The position numbers and the translations under genes are program-made. From DATMER01 sp963741305 (lineage in GTDB: Bacteria > Acidobacteriota > Thermoanaerobaculia > Multivoradales > UBA5704): a DNA stretch of 64,000 nucleotides. Under the pieces are notes generated by a model. It saw only the letters and a program-made list of their open reading frames with translations. It made no database searches and had not been told where the DNA came from. This document shows positions 42,794 to 50,089 of this stretch, in pieces (position 1 is the stretch's first letter; every line of letters starts with the position of its first letter). The stretch lies in the NCBI GenBank assembly GCA_963741305.1, contig CAVUHL010000003.1, forward strand, positions 1,426,001 through 1,490,000, in the 5' to 3' direction.

Positions 42794-43771
42794 ATGAAGA
42801 GACTCCTTGGGCGAAAGCTCGCCCTGACGGCTGTCCTCTGTGCCTCCCTGCCCGGCGCGCTCCACGCCGGTACCCCCTACACCGACACGCTCGACGCCAA
42901 CCGCAACCGGCTCTTCGCTGATTGGGCTGCCCGGCACGGCCAGTCCGGAAACCTTTGCCAAGCGTGGGAAAACATGAACTGTACCGCCAAGGGCGCCTTC
43001 CTCACTCTCACGCACCGTCTCCAGGTCTCTTACATGCCGGACAACAAGACACCGCTCGATCATGTGGATGGCATGTATGGCATCGTCGGCTACGACGGCC
43101 AGTGCCACGGCGATGGAAACCGGATCTTCGTGTCCACGGACGACTACCTCTGGTACGCCATGGCCTACGCCAACATGGGTTACGTCATGCACCTTGACCA
43201 GAACGGCAACAATTACTGGACGGTCAGCGACGACATCATGGGGCCTCACGATCCGTTCGATGCCAGCAACATGACGTCCTACGGCCACCCGCGGGGCCAG
43301 CTGCACTTCTGGGGCTCCGATTACGGCTTCTGGGTGGAGGTCCAGCGCGACGGTGTTCCCCCCGGCGTCGTCGACGAAAACATGATGGAGTTCGATCAGG
43401 ACTACGACTGGAACCATCCGTCGAGCACCGAGTGCACCTACGACACGGACGGTTGCGACACTTGCGAGTCGGGGTACAACAAAGCCGGCTTCTCGGATGG
43501 AACGGGGCGGATGATCTATGCCCGGCAGCATCCCCACATCGAGGGCTGGTTCGCCGGTCCCGATTACGAGTGGGCTCCCGCGGGCTGCGAGCGCAAGTGG
43601 TGCGGCGGCTGCGGAAGCTGCGAGGCACAGACTTCCTGGGGATATCAGGCGGGACACCCGGCCTGGACCTGCTCGCAGGTCCCCTGTGGCCCGAACACCA
43701 ATTACTCCTGCACGCTGGACGGCTACAAACAGCGCTGCGACTATCCCAACGGCTGGGTCCCGGCCAACTGA
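42794..43771 (+). CDS. Secreted cysteine-rich protein of unknown function
   Basis: 325 aa from ATG 42794, with AAGGAG about 10 bases upstream. Clear Sec signal (LALTAVLCASLPGALHA). The mature part holds 14 cysteines, an even number, clustered towards the C-terminus (TECTYDTDGCDTCESGYNK, ERKWCGGCGSCEAQ), and is rich in Trp, Tyr, Gly, Asn and Asp. It is likely disulfide-bonded and extracellular. I do not recognise a family. Directly followed by the cassette array. Confidence 0.85.
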   Translation: MKRLLGRKLALTAVLCASLPGALHAGTPYTDTLDANRNRLFADWAARHGQSGNLCQAWENMNCTAKGAFLTLTHRLQVSYMPDNKTPLDHVDGMYGIVGYDGQCHGDGNRIFVSTDDYLWYAMAYANMGYVMHLDQNGNNYWTVSDDIMGPHDPFDASNMTSYGHPRGQLHFWGSDYGFWVEVQRDGVPPGVVDENMMEFDQDYDWNHPSSTECTYDTDGCDTCESGYNKAGFSDGTGRMIYARQHPHIEGWFAGPDYEWAPAGCERKWCGGCGSCEAQTSWGYQAGHPAWTCSQVPCGPNTNYSCTLDGYKQRCDYPNGWVPAN

Positions 43772-43786
43772 TCAATCAGCCCCGGC

Positions 43787-43863
43787 GCCCAACGCCCATG
43801 CCAAGCCGCGTTCATGCTGTAGCGAAGTGCAGGCATGAACGCGGCTTGAGCGCCTTGTCAGGT
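43787..43863 (-). other. attC recombination site 3
   Basis: In gene direction it opens ACCTGAC (one mismatch to RYYYAAC) and closes GTTGGGC (fits GTTRRRY). Between them lie perfect 16-bp arms (43802-43817 and 43833-43848, CAAGCCGCGTTCATGC and complement). Length 77 bp. Lies 1 bp after the stop of the DUF899-like gene. Confidence 0.75.
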
Positions 43864-43864
43864 G

Positions 43865-44551
43865 TCATTTATTCGCGTGTGGGTGAGGAAGATCTTGCAC
43901 CCACCATGTCGGGTGCTGAGGCCAGCCGGGTGGTGAGTCCGCCCAGCCTTCCTGACGCCCGAATGGCAACAGGTCTCGCATGGTGTTGGCGAAGACCAGC
44001 CGGTCAACCCCGCGTTGCGAGGTGGTGTAGGTGCGGTAAACCTCGTCGCCATCGCGGAGGAACACGCTAAGCAGGAAGCCGTCGCCAGCTCCACAGTCGG
44101 CGGAGAACGTCGTGCCTCGCGAGGACGCGAACGGCACGTGCATCCAACCCTGCCGCTCCCACACCCTCCGCAACTGCTCCAGCTGCATGTCGGACACTGT
44201 TGCCCAACTCACGCCAGCTTGGGCGAGCCGTGTGAGGCCATTCGCCGGGATGCCGTCGGTGACCCACGTGCAACCTGGACAAAGGTGGTCCGGGCCGAGG
44301 TCCATGAACTGGTAAAGCAGCAACTGGTCATGCCCGGCGAAGAGGTCGAGTAACGAGACCGGGCCGCTCGGAGCCGCGAACGCGTAGTCGGATCGAAACC
44401 GAACCATCGGCAACCGGCGACGCTGAGCCGCCACTGCGTCCTCGGCGTGGGTAACCTTCTTCTCGGCGGCAAGGAGTTCCGCGTGGGCCTGAGCCCACTC
44501 TTCGGCACTGACGACGTTTGGCTTCGCGCCCGTAGCATGTGGTGTGTTCAT
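43865..44551 (-). CDS. DUF899-family thioredoxin-like protein (cassette gene)
   Basis: 228 aa from ATG 44551. The family has a thioredoxin-like fold. Visible features: LLDLFAGHDQLLLYQFMDLG, CPGCTWVTDG with a CxxC, FSADCGAGDGFLLSVFLRDG, and an ending PTWWVQDLPHP. Probably a redox-type enzyme, reaction unknown. The gene is more G+C-rich than the other cassette genes. Between this gene and the next upstream (44552-44741) nothing is supported. Confidence 0.82.
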   Translation of the reverse strand: MNTPHATGAKPNVVSAEEWAQAHAELLAAEKKVTHAEDAVAAQRRRLPMVRFRSDYAFAAPSGPVSLLDLFAGHDQLLLYQFMDLGPDHLCPGCTWVTDGIPANGLTRLAQAGVSWATVSDMQLEQLRRVWERQGWMHVPFASSRGTTFSADCGAGDGFLLSVFLRDGDEVYRTYTTSQRGVDRLVFANTMRDLLPFGRQEGWADSPPGWPQHPTWWVQDLPHPHANK

Positions 44552-44741
44552 AGTTCTCTTCTCAATCAGCGGAAACGCCCGCGATGACACCTACGCCTGG
44601 GGGCCTGCAGCGCGCACCTGGGCACGCGCCCAGCCGTCCTGTGCAGCGCACGACCGAACTAAAGCTTCCTACATGGAACATGCCTATGACTCTACTCTGC
44701 CGTCTCTACCGTTGTACAGTGGGTTCTTTCCCAATGGCGCC

Positions 44742-45344
44742 CTACTGACTAGCGCCTAGGTAAGTTCCAAATAGCTGAAGACTGAACCCTGCAACAAGAA
44801 GAAGAAAGCCGAGAACGCCGACCGTGCCATCGGGCGTGCGAGCCTCGACAAACTCAAGAACGCGAATTGGCAACTTGATCGTACCGGTAATCAGCATGTG
44901 CACCAGTTCCCCGAGGCCCCATAGCCCGATACCACCTCCAAAAAGCAACGCGAATAACACTAATGGTATGCTGAAGTATAGGGGCTTTTCCCAGAGCCAT
45001 ATACCAGCCTGCGATAGCCACGCAACGAGACGCCCGTCAAACAGTTGATTAGCAAGTACAAGCACGAAAAAGCCAGCGACGTAATGTAGGGTTATGAAGA
45101 GACCTGCATACCTTTCGCTGGGTATTTCACCATCTTCCCAAGCTTCCGGAGGAGTTGCCTCTGTCTCCTCATCGACAACCCGAATGCGCCGAATGCGTGG
45201 CGAGAGAGTATATCTGTAGGCACTCCGAAATACTCTCTCGCGTAGCACACGGAGGTTTTCGAGTTTGATCGCCTCGACAGCTACAAAGAAAGCTCCAATG
45301 ATATCCAGCACTAGCCCAATCATCGTGAAGTGGTACGACTCCAT
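44742..45344 (-). CDS. Membrane protein, cassette gene
   Basis: 200 aa. Four probable membrane segments (IGLVLDIIGAFFVAVEAI, GLFITLHYVAGFFVLVLANQ, LYFSIPLVLFALLFGGGIGL, VGVLGFLLLVAGFSLQLFGT) with an acidic cytoplasmic loop between the first two. Unknown function. Begins 17 bp after the attC 2 boundary, the short leader typical of cassettes. Confidence 0.8.
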   Translation of the reverse strand: MESYHFTMIGLVLDIIGAFFVAVEAIKLENLRVLRERVFRSAYRYTLSPRIRRIRVVDEETEATPPEAWEDGEIPSERYAGLFITLHYVAGFFVLVLANQLFDGRLVAWLSQAGIWLWEKPLYFSIPLVLFALLFGGGIGLWGLGELVHMLITGTIKLPIRVLEFVEARTPDGTVGVLGFLLLVAGFSLQLFGTYLGASQ

Positions 45345-45360
45345 AGATGTCGCTCAAGAC

Positions 45361-45433
45361 GGCCAACGGAGGTGCTGCTCAGCGGCCGTAAAGCGAAGCT
45401 TTTCGGTCCGCTAGAGCTGCCGGGCTGTTAGGC
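45361..45433 (-). other. attC recombination site 2
   Basis: In gene direction it opens GCCTAAC and closes GTTGGCC, with imperfect inner arms (AGCTCTAGCGGACCG against CGGCCGCTGAGCAGC) around AAAAGCTTCGCTTTA. Length 73 bp. It overlaps the last codons of the small 45379 gene, as often happens in cassettes. Confidence 0.72.
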
Positions 45434-45648
45434 TCATCCCCTACGGACGTCGGCGGGATAAGCACCCAAGCGTCTTGCTGGGCCACCGGTAACGCTTGCG
45501 TGCCCGGGGGATCACCAACATGCAAGAGTATGTAAGTCGGTTCTTCGTGCCTGTTGGTGACCTGAGAAACCTCGTAAGAGACTCGAGTCTCGCCGACGCG
45601 GCGAATCCGATCGCCCTTCTTAAACTTCGGTGTGAACACTTCGGCCAT
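45379..45648 (-). CDS. Small soluble hypothetical protein, cassette gene
   Basis: 89 aa from ATG 45648, with AGGGGG 8 bases upstream. N-terminal MAEVFTPKFKKGDRIRRVGE, then YEVSQVTNRHEEPTYILLHV, suggest a small beta-barrel (SH3-like). Not recognised. Its 3' end lies within attC 2. Confidence 0.7.
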   Translation of the reverse strand: MAEVFTPKFKKGDRIRRVGETRVSYEVSQVTNRHEEPTYILLHVGDPPGTQALPVAQQDAWVLIPPTSVGDEPNSPAALADRKASLYGR

Positions 45649-45740
45649 ATGCGTGCCCCCTGAGTTACTGTCGTGATGGTAACCGAATGTCATAGTTTAA
45701 GAAACGTTACACAGGTCACCTAAGACGTTGAAATGATGAA

Positions 45741-46130
45741 CTATCTAATGAACGCCAAGGCGAGTGCAGTGAAGAGCATAGCACCAAGAAGCTGGTGACC
45801 CTTAAGCGCCAACTCAGGTGCTTCAGGGACGCGCCCCCGGACAAAGACGTCGGCGAGAATCGCGCCGAACCCAGCAATTAGGTACAGCAGCATCATGCCC
45901 AAGTACGCTCCGAGAATGCTGGCGACGTGCCCGAGTAATCCAGGAACTTCAGGCTCCAGCTCCGCTCGGAAGACACCGTAAAGGACGATACCAGCTACCA
46001 ACCAAAGGATCACTTTCCTCCCGGTTGTGGGCGTGCGTCCGTGGTAACCGTCCAAGGCAACTCTGAGCGTGGGACTTGGCTCAGGTGTACTGTAGAGATG
46101 CTTGTTCAGGAGACGAGTGAGCAGGTTCAT
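45741..46130 (-). CDS. Small membrane protein, cassette gene
   Basis: 129 aa. Three hydrophobic segments (VILWLVAGIVLYGVF, LGAYLGMMLLYLIAGFGAIL, LLGAMLFTALALAFI). Unknown. Starts 53 bp after the boundary of attC 1. Confidence 0.75.
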   Translation of the reverse strand: MNLLTRLLNKHLYSTPEPSPTLRVALDGYHGRTPTTGRKVILWLVAGIVLYGVFRAELEPEVPGLLGHVASILGAYLGMMLLYLIAGFGAILADVFVRGRVPEAPELALKGHQLLGAMLFTALALAFIR

Positions 46131-46182
46131 CGGAGGTTCTCCATACTAGAGCCTGATCAACAGCTAGCCATTGTTGCCAGAC

Positions 46183-46258
46183 GCCTAACGGTGTATGAGT
46201 TCAGATGCAACACGAGCGCGAACGCGCGAGTGTTGTCCGCTACGACGAGGAGTTAGGC
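46183..46258 (-). other. attC recombination site 1
   Basis: Perfect outer boxes GCCTAAC and GTTAGGC, 76 bp end to end. The central stem is CAACAC(G)AGCGCG / CGCGCGAGTGTTG with bulges. The clearest of the three sites. Confidence 0.85.
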
Positions 46259-46264
46259 GACCAG

Positions 46265-46774
46265 TCAATTCCGGGCCGACTGAGCTTCTTGTGGACAGGG
46301 AATGTTTCGCCAGCGACTCGGCGGACGGTAGAGGTCGGCGTTGACGTAGTAATCTGTCAGGAAGCCGAGGGATGTAATGACCACGATGTTGGCGCAGAGC
46401 GCTTCGTCGGGCACTTGACTTTCGTCGAGGGCTGCAACAAAGACCTCGACTTGCTTTGGCGCAAGCCTGATGGCTCCCTCTGGAGGTGGCTTCACTTGAA
46501 TCCCGCCGTCGCGAAGCGTATTGCCCCGCTCATCAATGAAATTAATTCGTATGGCGCGCAACCAAATTTCCTTGCGGCTCGTGTTGACAATTCCTACGGA
46601 CACCTCGGCTACACCGCTGGTGGGTTGTACCTCGACCGACTCCGCGTCTTCCCTGAGCCTGTCGTTGAGCTGAATGCCTAGCGATAGCACGGCGAGTAGC
46701 AGGCCTGCGGTGGCCACGATGCTATTGAGCACCTCGTGGGAAGATGCCTTCCTCTTGTCCGGTTCTTCGGGCAT
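46265..46774 (-). CDS. Membrane-anchored hypothetical protein, cassette gene
   Basis: 169 aa from ATG 46774, chosen for GGAG 8 bases upstream; ATG 46843 is an alternative. One N-terminal membrane segment (NSIVATAGLLLAVLSLGIQL) is followed by an immunoglobulin-like or beta-rich periplasmic domain (VSVGIVNTSRKEIWLRAIRI). Unknown function. Its 3' end is 6 bp from attC 1. The 370 bp upstream (46775-47144) hold no other gene I can support. Confidence 0.72.
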   Translation of the reverse strand: MPEEPDKRKASSHEVLNSIVATAGLLLAVLSLGIQLNDRLREDAESVEVQPTSGVAEVSVGIVNTSRKEIWLRAIRINFIDERGNTLRDGGIQVKPPPEGAIRLAPKQVEVFVAALDESQVPDEALCANIVVITSLGFLTDYYVNADLYRPPSRWRNIPCPQEAQSARN

Positions 46775-47144
46775 CGGGTTCGCTCCGATGGGCGCCTCTA
46801 GATCAGGATTCGACGAATTTCTGCCTTGCCGACAATCGAGCATGCCCGGTGACTTATGAGAGCATGTCGATAAGCTTTTCGTTTCTGCACTTTAGCCTAT
46901 GGTACGCCTAAGCCATGATCAGGTCAACTCAGCCAGGGTGTCGCGTAAGCCTTCTCCCTTTCGGAACGGGGCAGGACGCTTATGCGGCGTACTTCGGCCT
47001 GAGTCGCGGTCGTAAGTGGCTGATTCGAGAGCGGTGGCCCTGGAGCGGGCCATCCTTGCAGAAAGACGAGATCCCTGTCGCGGAGCCCGAAGGTGCGGCG
47101 ACTTCTGCGTCAGAAGCGTGACAGATAAGCTGCCGGAGGCCTCG

Positions 47145-47663
47145 TCACGAATGGCTCTCTTTCTTCCTGGCAGGCGGCGGCTCCTTGGTGTAGAGGGCCT
47201 CTTGGTTCGCCTTGCCCGCCCGGACTTGATGGATGCGCCGCGCGGCGCTCATGCGGCGGAGGATCAAGGAGACGGCGGGCGGCTCTGCCGGCTGGCGCAG
47301 CGCCTGGGGGAAGCGGCGGTTGACCTCGTTGACCACGAGCCTCGTACCGAACCGCTCTCCGTCCGGACGGTCGGCCACGACCCGCTCCACCATCCCGGCC
47401 AGCGTCGGATGGCGTCCGAGGTCCTCTGCCGGTGGAGGCGCGGCCGATACCGGGACCGGAAAGTCGAGATCCGCCGCCACTGCCGCTACCGACCGGAACG
47501 ACTCGAGGTGCGTCGTCGCATGCTCGAGCTCGGCCTCGCGCAGAGCCCGCTGCTCCCGGTGGTGCTCCTCCTGCCGGGCGTGCAACCCTATCTGCTCCTG
47601 CAGGGACTCGATTTGTCTCTCCAGGTTGACCAGAATCTCGGACAGCGAAAGGTTCAGGGCCAT
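47145..47663 (-). CDS. Coiled-coil protein with possible winged-helix C-terminus, unknown
   Basis: 172 aa. Residues 1-60 are a strong coiled coil (LSLSEILVNLERQIESLQEQ, ARQEEHHREQRALREAELEH). After a Pro/Ala linker comes a domain with HPTLAGMVERVVADRPDGE, RLVVNEVNRRFPQALRQ and AVSLILRRMSAARRIHQVRA, which looks like a small winged helix. Not recognised. Array C begins about 57 bp upstream of its start, so its promoter is inside or beside the array. Confidence 0.75.
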   Translation of the reverse strand: MALNLSLSEILVNLERQIESLQEQIGLHARQEEHHREQRALREAELEHATTHLESFRSVAAVAADLDFPVPVSAAPPPAEDLGRHPTLAGMVERVVADRPDGERFGTRLVVNEVNRRFPQALRQPAEPPAVSLILRRMSAARRIHQVRAGKANQEALYTKEPPPARKKESHS

Positions 47664-47719
47664 CGTCCATCCTCATCGTCGAGACAGCCAGCCGGAACGC
47701 TACCCGTCAGGAGCCGCAA

Positions 47720-48368
47720 GTCGCGTCATCCTTTCCGATAAGCTCCACAGGCCGGGGGTTTCTGATGCGACGATAGCACAGGACGCGCGGTGGACCCTAT
47801 CGGTGATGCGACCAGGAGCTGCGCGCGCGAGACAAACCCATCGCCGTCGCGGCAATCCCCATTCTGCCGCGACTTTGCCTTAAGTCGCGTCAGAAAGACC
47901 CATGGTGCCGCGACTTCAGCCAAAGTCGCGTCACCACAGCCTATCGGTGCCGCGACGAAACCTGGAGTCGCGTCAGCAAAAGGATTCGTGACGCGACTAT
48001 ACCCTTCGTCGCGTCACTGTAATTCATCGTCGCGTCACCAAAGCCTATAGTCGCGTCACGAAGCTTATGGTCGCGTCAGAAAAGCCTTGAGTCGCGTCAT
48101 CAATGCTTATGGTCGCGTCGGCAAAGTCTTGAGTCGCGGCAGGAAAACCCGTAGTCGCGTCGCGAAGCTTATCGCTGACGCGACGATGGGTTGGGTCGCG
48201 GCAAAAAAGTCCAGAGTCGCGTCGGCAAAGGCCGGAGTCGCGTCAAAATGCCTTTCGGCGGGACGCCGAAGCTCTTGCGGCAGACGGCGAAGCCTTGGGT
48301 CGCGGCAGAAATGGCCCGGGTCGCATCACGAGAGCTTCGCGCAAGGCGGCGAAGCGTTGAGTCGCGAC
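47720..48368. repeat. 21-bp-period degenerate array C
   Basis: About 30 units built on GTCGCGTCA, some in the reverse orientation (GCCGCGAC, GACGCGAC). Forward cores start at 47884, 47925, 47967, 48008, 48029, 48050, 48070, 48091, 48112, 48133, 48154, 48195, 48216, 48237, 48299, 48320 and 48361. The steps are 20-21, 41-42 or 62 bp. Between cores sits a second weak dyad like AAGCTT (48061-48066), 10 bp from the neighbouring core centres. Single-base drift breaks any reading frame. The array fills the whole gap up to 24 bp from the D-aminoacylase-like stop. Confidence 0.93.
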
Positions 48369-48391
48369 AGAAAAGCTCGTTGGCCTGGAGG

Positions 48392-50080
48392 TCAGTTCTT
48401 TTTCCAGCCCGTCCAACCCGGTCCCCGAACCACCCGTCCCGGCTTGGCGCCCGTGTGCTCGCCATCCTTGAGCACCTGCACGCCGTTGACCCAGACGTGG
48501 CGGACGCCCGTCGAGTACTGGTGCGGCTTTTCATAGGTGGCGTGGTCCTGCACCTTGGCCGGATCGAACACGGCGAGGTCCGCGAAAAACCCTTCCTTGA
48601 GCGTGCCACGCTCGCGGATCTTCAGGTTCTCGGCGGGCAGGGAGGTGAGCTTGCGCACGGCTTCTTCCAAGGGGATCACCTTCTCGTCGCGCACGTACTT
48701 GCCGAGCATGCGGGCGAAGTTGCCGTAGGCCCGCGGGTGCGGGTTGGACTTGAGGAAGGGGCCCTCGGGTGCCAGCGCTTCGCCGTCGGAGCCAAAGCTC
48801 ATGTAGGGGAGCGCGACCTGGCGCTTGACGTTCTCCTCGGACATCACGAAGTAGATCGTTCCCACCCGGCTGTCGTCCTCGATGACCAGGTCCATGGCGG
48901 TCTCCTCGGGCGACTTGCCGCGCATCTTGGCGATCTCAGCGAGGGACTTGCCCGTGAGCGGCTTGAGCTTGTCGTTCTTGAAGGCCACCAGCAGGGTGTT
49001 CTCCGGCCCCGCGGCAAGAAAAAGGTTTTCCCACTCGTTGGTCGGGGTGGACATTTCCTTCTTCAGGCGCTCGCGGATGGCGGGGTCCTGCATGCGCTCT
49101 TTCCAGGCCTTGAGGCCGCCTTCCTGGACCCACGGCGGCATGGCGGCGTCGAGCCCGGTCGCGCCGGCCGTGTAGGTGTACATGTCCGTGGTGATCCGCA
49201 TGCCGTTGGCGCGTGCCTTCTCGATCTTCTCGAGCACCTGGTCGAGCTTGCCCCAGTTCTGTTTGCCGGCTGCCTTGAGGTGGTAGATCTCGGCCGGGAT
49301 CCGCGCCCGCCGCGAGATGTCGATGAGCTCGTCCACGGCTTCGAGCAGGCGGTTGCCTTCGCTGCGCATGTGGGAGATGTACATGCCGCCGTACGGGGAG
49401 GCCTCCTGGCACAGGGCCACGAGCTCCTCGGTGCCGGCGTAGAAGGCGGGCGCGTAGATCAGGGAGGAGCCCACGCCCAGGGCGCCCTCTTCCATGGCCT
49501 GCCGCACCAGGGCCCGCATGCGCTGCAGCTCGTCGGGCGTGGGGGGCCGGTTCTCGTAGCCCAGCTCGTGGACGCGCACGGTGGTCGCTCCCACGAAGCT
49601 GGCCACGTTCGGCGAGGTCCCGCGCTTTTCCAGGTGCTCCAGGTACTCGCCGAGGGTGGTCCAGGTGATGGGAAACTTGATGTCCCCCTGCTGCTCGACG
49701 TACTCCTTCTTCATGGCCTCGTTGAGCGGTCCCATGGACCAGCCCTCGCCCATGACTTCCAGGGTCACGCCCTGCCGGATGTCGCTCTGGCCGCGCCCGT
49801 CGTGGATCAGGGAGTCGGTGGCCCAGCTCAGCATGTTGATGAAGCCGGGCGCCACGGCCAGGCCTTTGACGTCGACCTCGCTCTTGCCTGTGGCTTTGCC
49901 CAGGTCTCCGACCTTGGCGATGCGGTCGCCCTTGATGGCGACGTCGCCCACGTAGGGCTTACCGCCGCTGCCGTCGTAAATCGTGCCGCCGCGGAGGATC
50001 ACGTCGTACTCTTCAGCGGCGAGGGGGAGGGCGAAAAGGACCAAGGCGAGAGATAGGCGGCTTAAGAGGCGGATTGTCAT
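48392..50080 (-). CDS. Exported D-aminoacylase / N-acyl-D-amino-acid deacylase-like amidohydrolase
   Basis: 562 aa with Sec signal (RLSLALVLFALPLAAEE). Amidohydrolase fold: N-terminal DVILRGGTIYDGSGGKPYVG, APGFINMLSWATDSLIHDGR in place of the usual PGFIDxHxH, GVTLEVMGEGWSMGP, ISHMRSEGNRLLEAVDE, ITTDMYTYTAGATGLDA, and a C-terminal beta-domain (GTLKEGFFADLAVFDPAKV, HVWVNGVQVLKDGEHTG). Related enzymes release D-amino acids from N-acyl forms. The early HxH metal pair is replaced by MLSWATD, so metal count and activity may differ. Confidence 0.9.
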   Translation of the reverse strand: MTIRLLSRLSLALVLFALPLAAEEYDVILRGGTIYDGSGGKPYVGDVAIKGDRIAKVGDLGKATGKSEVDVKGLAVAPGFINMLSWATDSLIHDGRGQSDIRQGVTLEVMGEGWSMGPLNEAMKKEYVEQQGDIKFPITWTTLGEYLEHLEKRGTSPNVASFVGATTVRVHELGYENRPPTPDELQRMRALVRQAMEEGALGVGSSLIYAPAFYAGTEELVALCQEASPYGGMYISHMRSEGNRLLEAVDELIDISRRARIPAEIYHLKAAGKQNWGKLDQVLEKIEKARANGMRITTDMYTYTAGATGLDAAMPPWVQEGGLKAWKERMQDPAIRERLKKEMSTPTNEWENLFLAAGPENTLLVAFKNDKLKPLTGKSLAEIAKMRGKSPEETAMDLVIEDDSRVGTIYFVMSEENVKRQVALPYMSFGSDGEALAPEGPFLKSNPHPRAYGNFARMLGKYVRDEKVIPLEEAVRKLTSLPAENLKIRERGTLKEGFFADLAVFDPAKVQDHATYEKPHQYSTGVRHVWVNGVQVLKDGEHTGAKPGRVVRGPGWTGWKKN

Positions 50081-50089
50081 CCGCGGAGC

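Larger units (their letters stand above)
43787..46774 (-). mobile_element. Integron-type gene cassettes without visible integrase (CALIN-like), three cassettes
   Basis: Three attC sites (46183-46258, 45361-45433, 43787-43863) punctuate five genes that all run on the minus strand. Each attC lies just past the 3' end of the gene or gene pair before it, as in integron cassettes. Read in gene direction: cassette 1 holds the 46265 gene, cassette 2 the 46130 and 45648 genes, and cassette 3 the 45344 and 44551 genes. Much of the region, especially 44740-46850, is more A+T-rich than the flanks. No integron integrase is in the window. The entry-side boundary upstream of 46843 is not clear. Confidence 0.75.

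Noticed and set aside
46906..46985. Possible fourth, degenerate attC upstream of the cassette array
   Set aside because: GCCTAAG and a distant CTTATGC plus an off-centre imperfect hairpin are suggestive, but the boxes mismatch the consensus and the stem is not between them.
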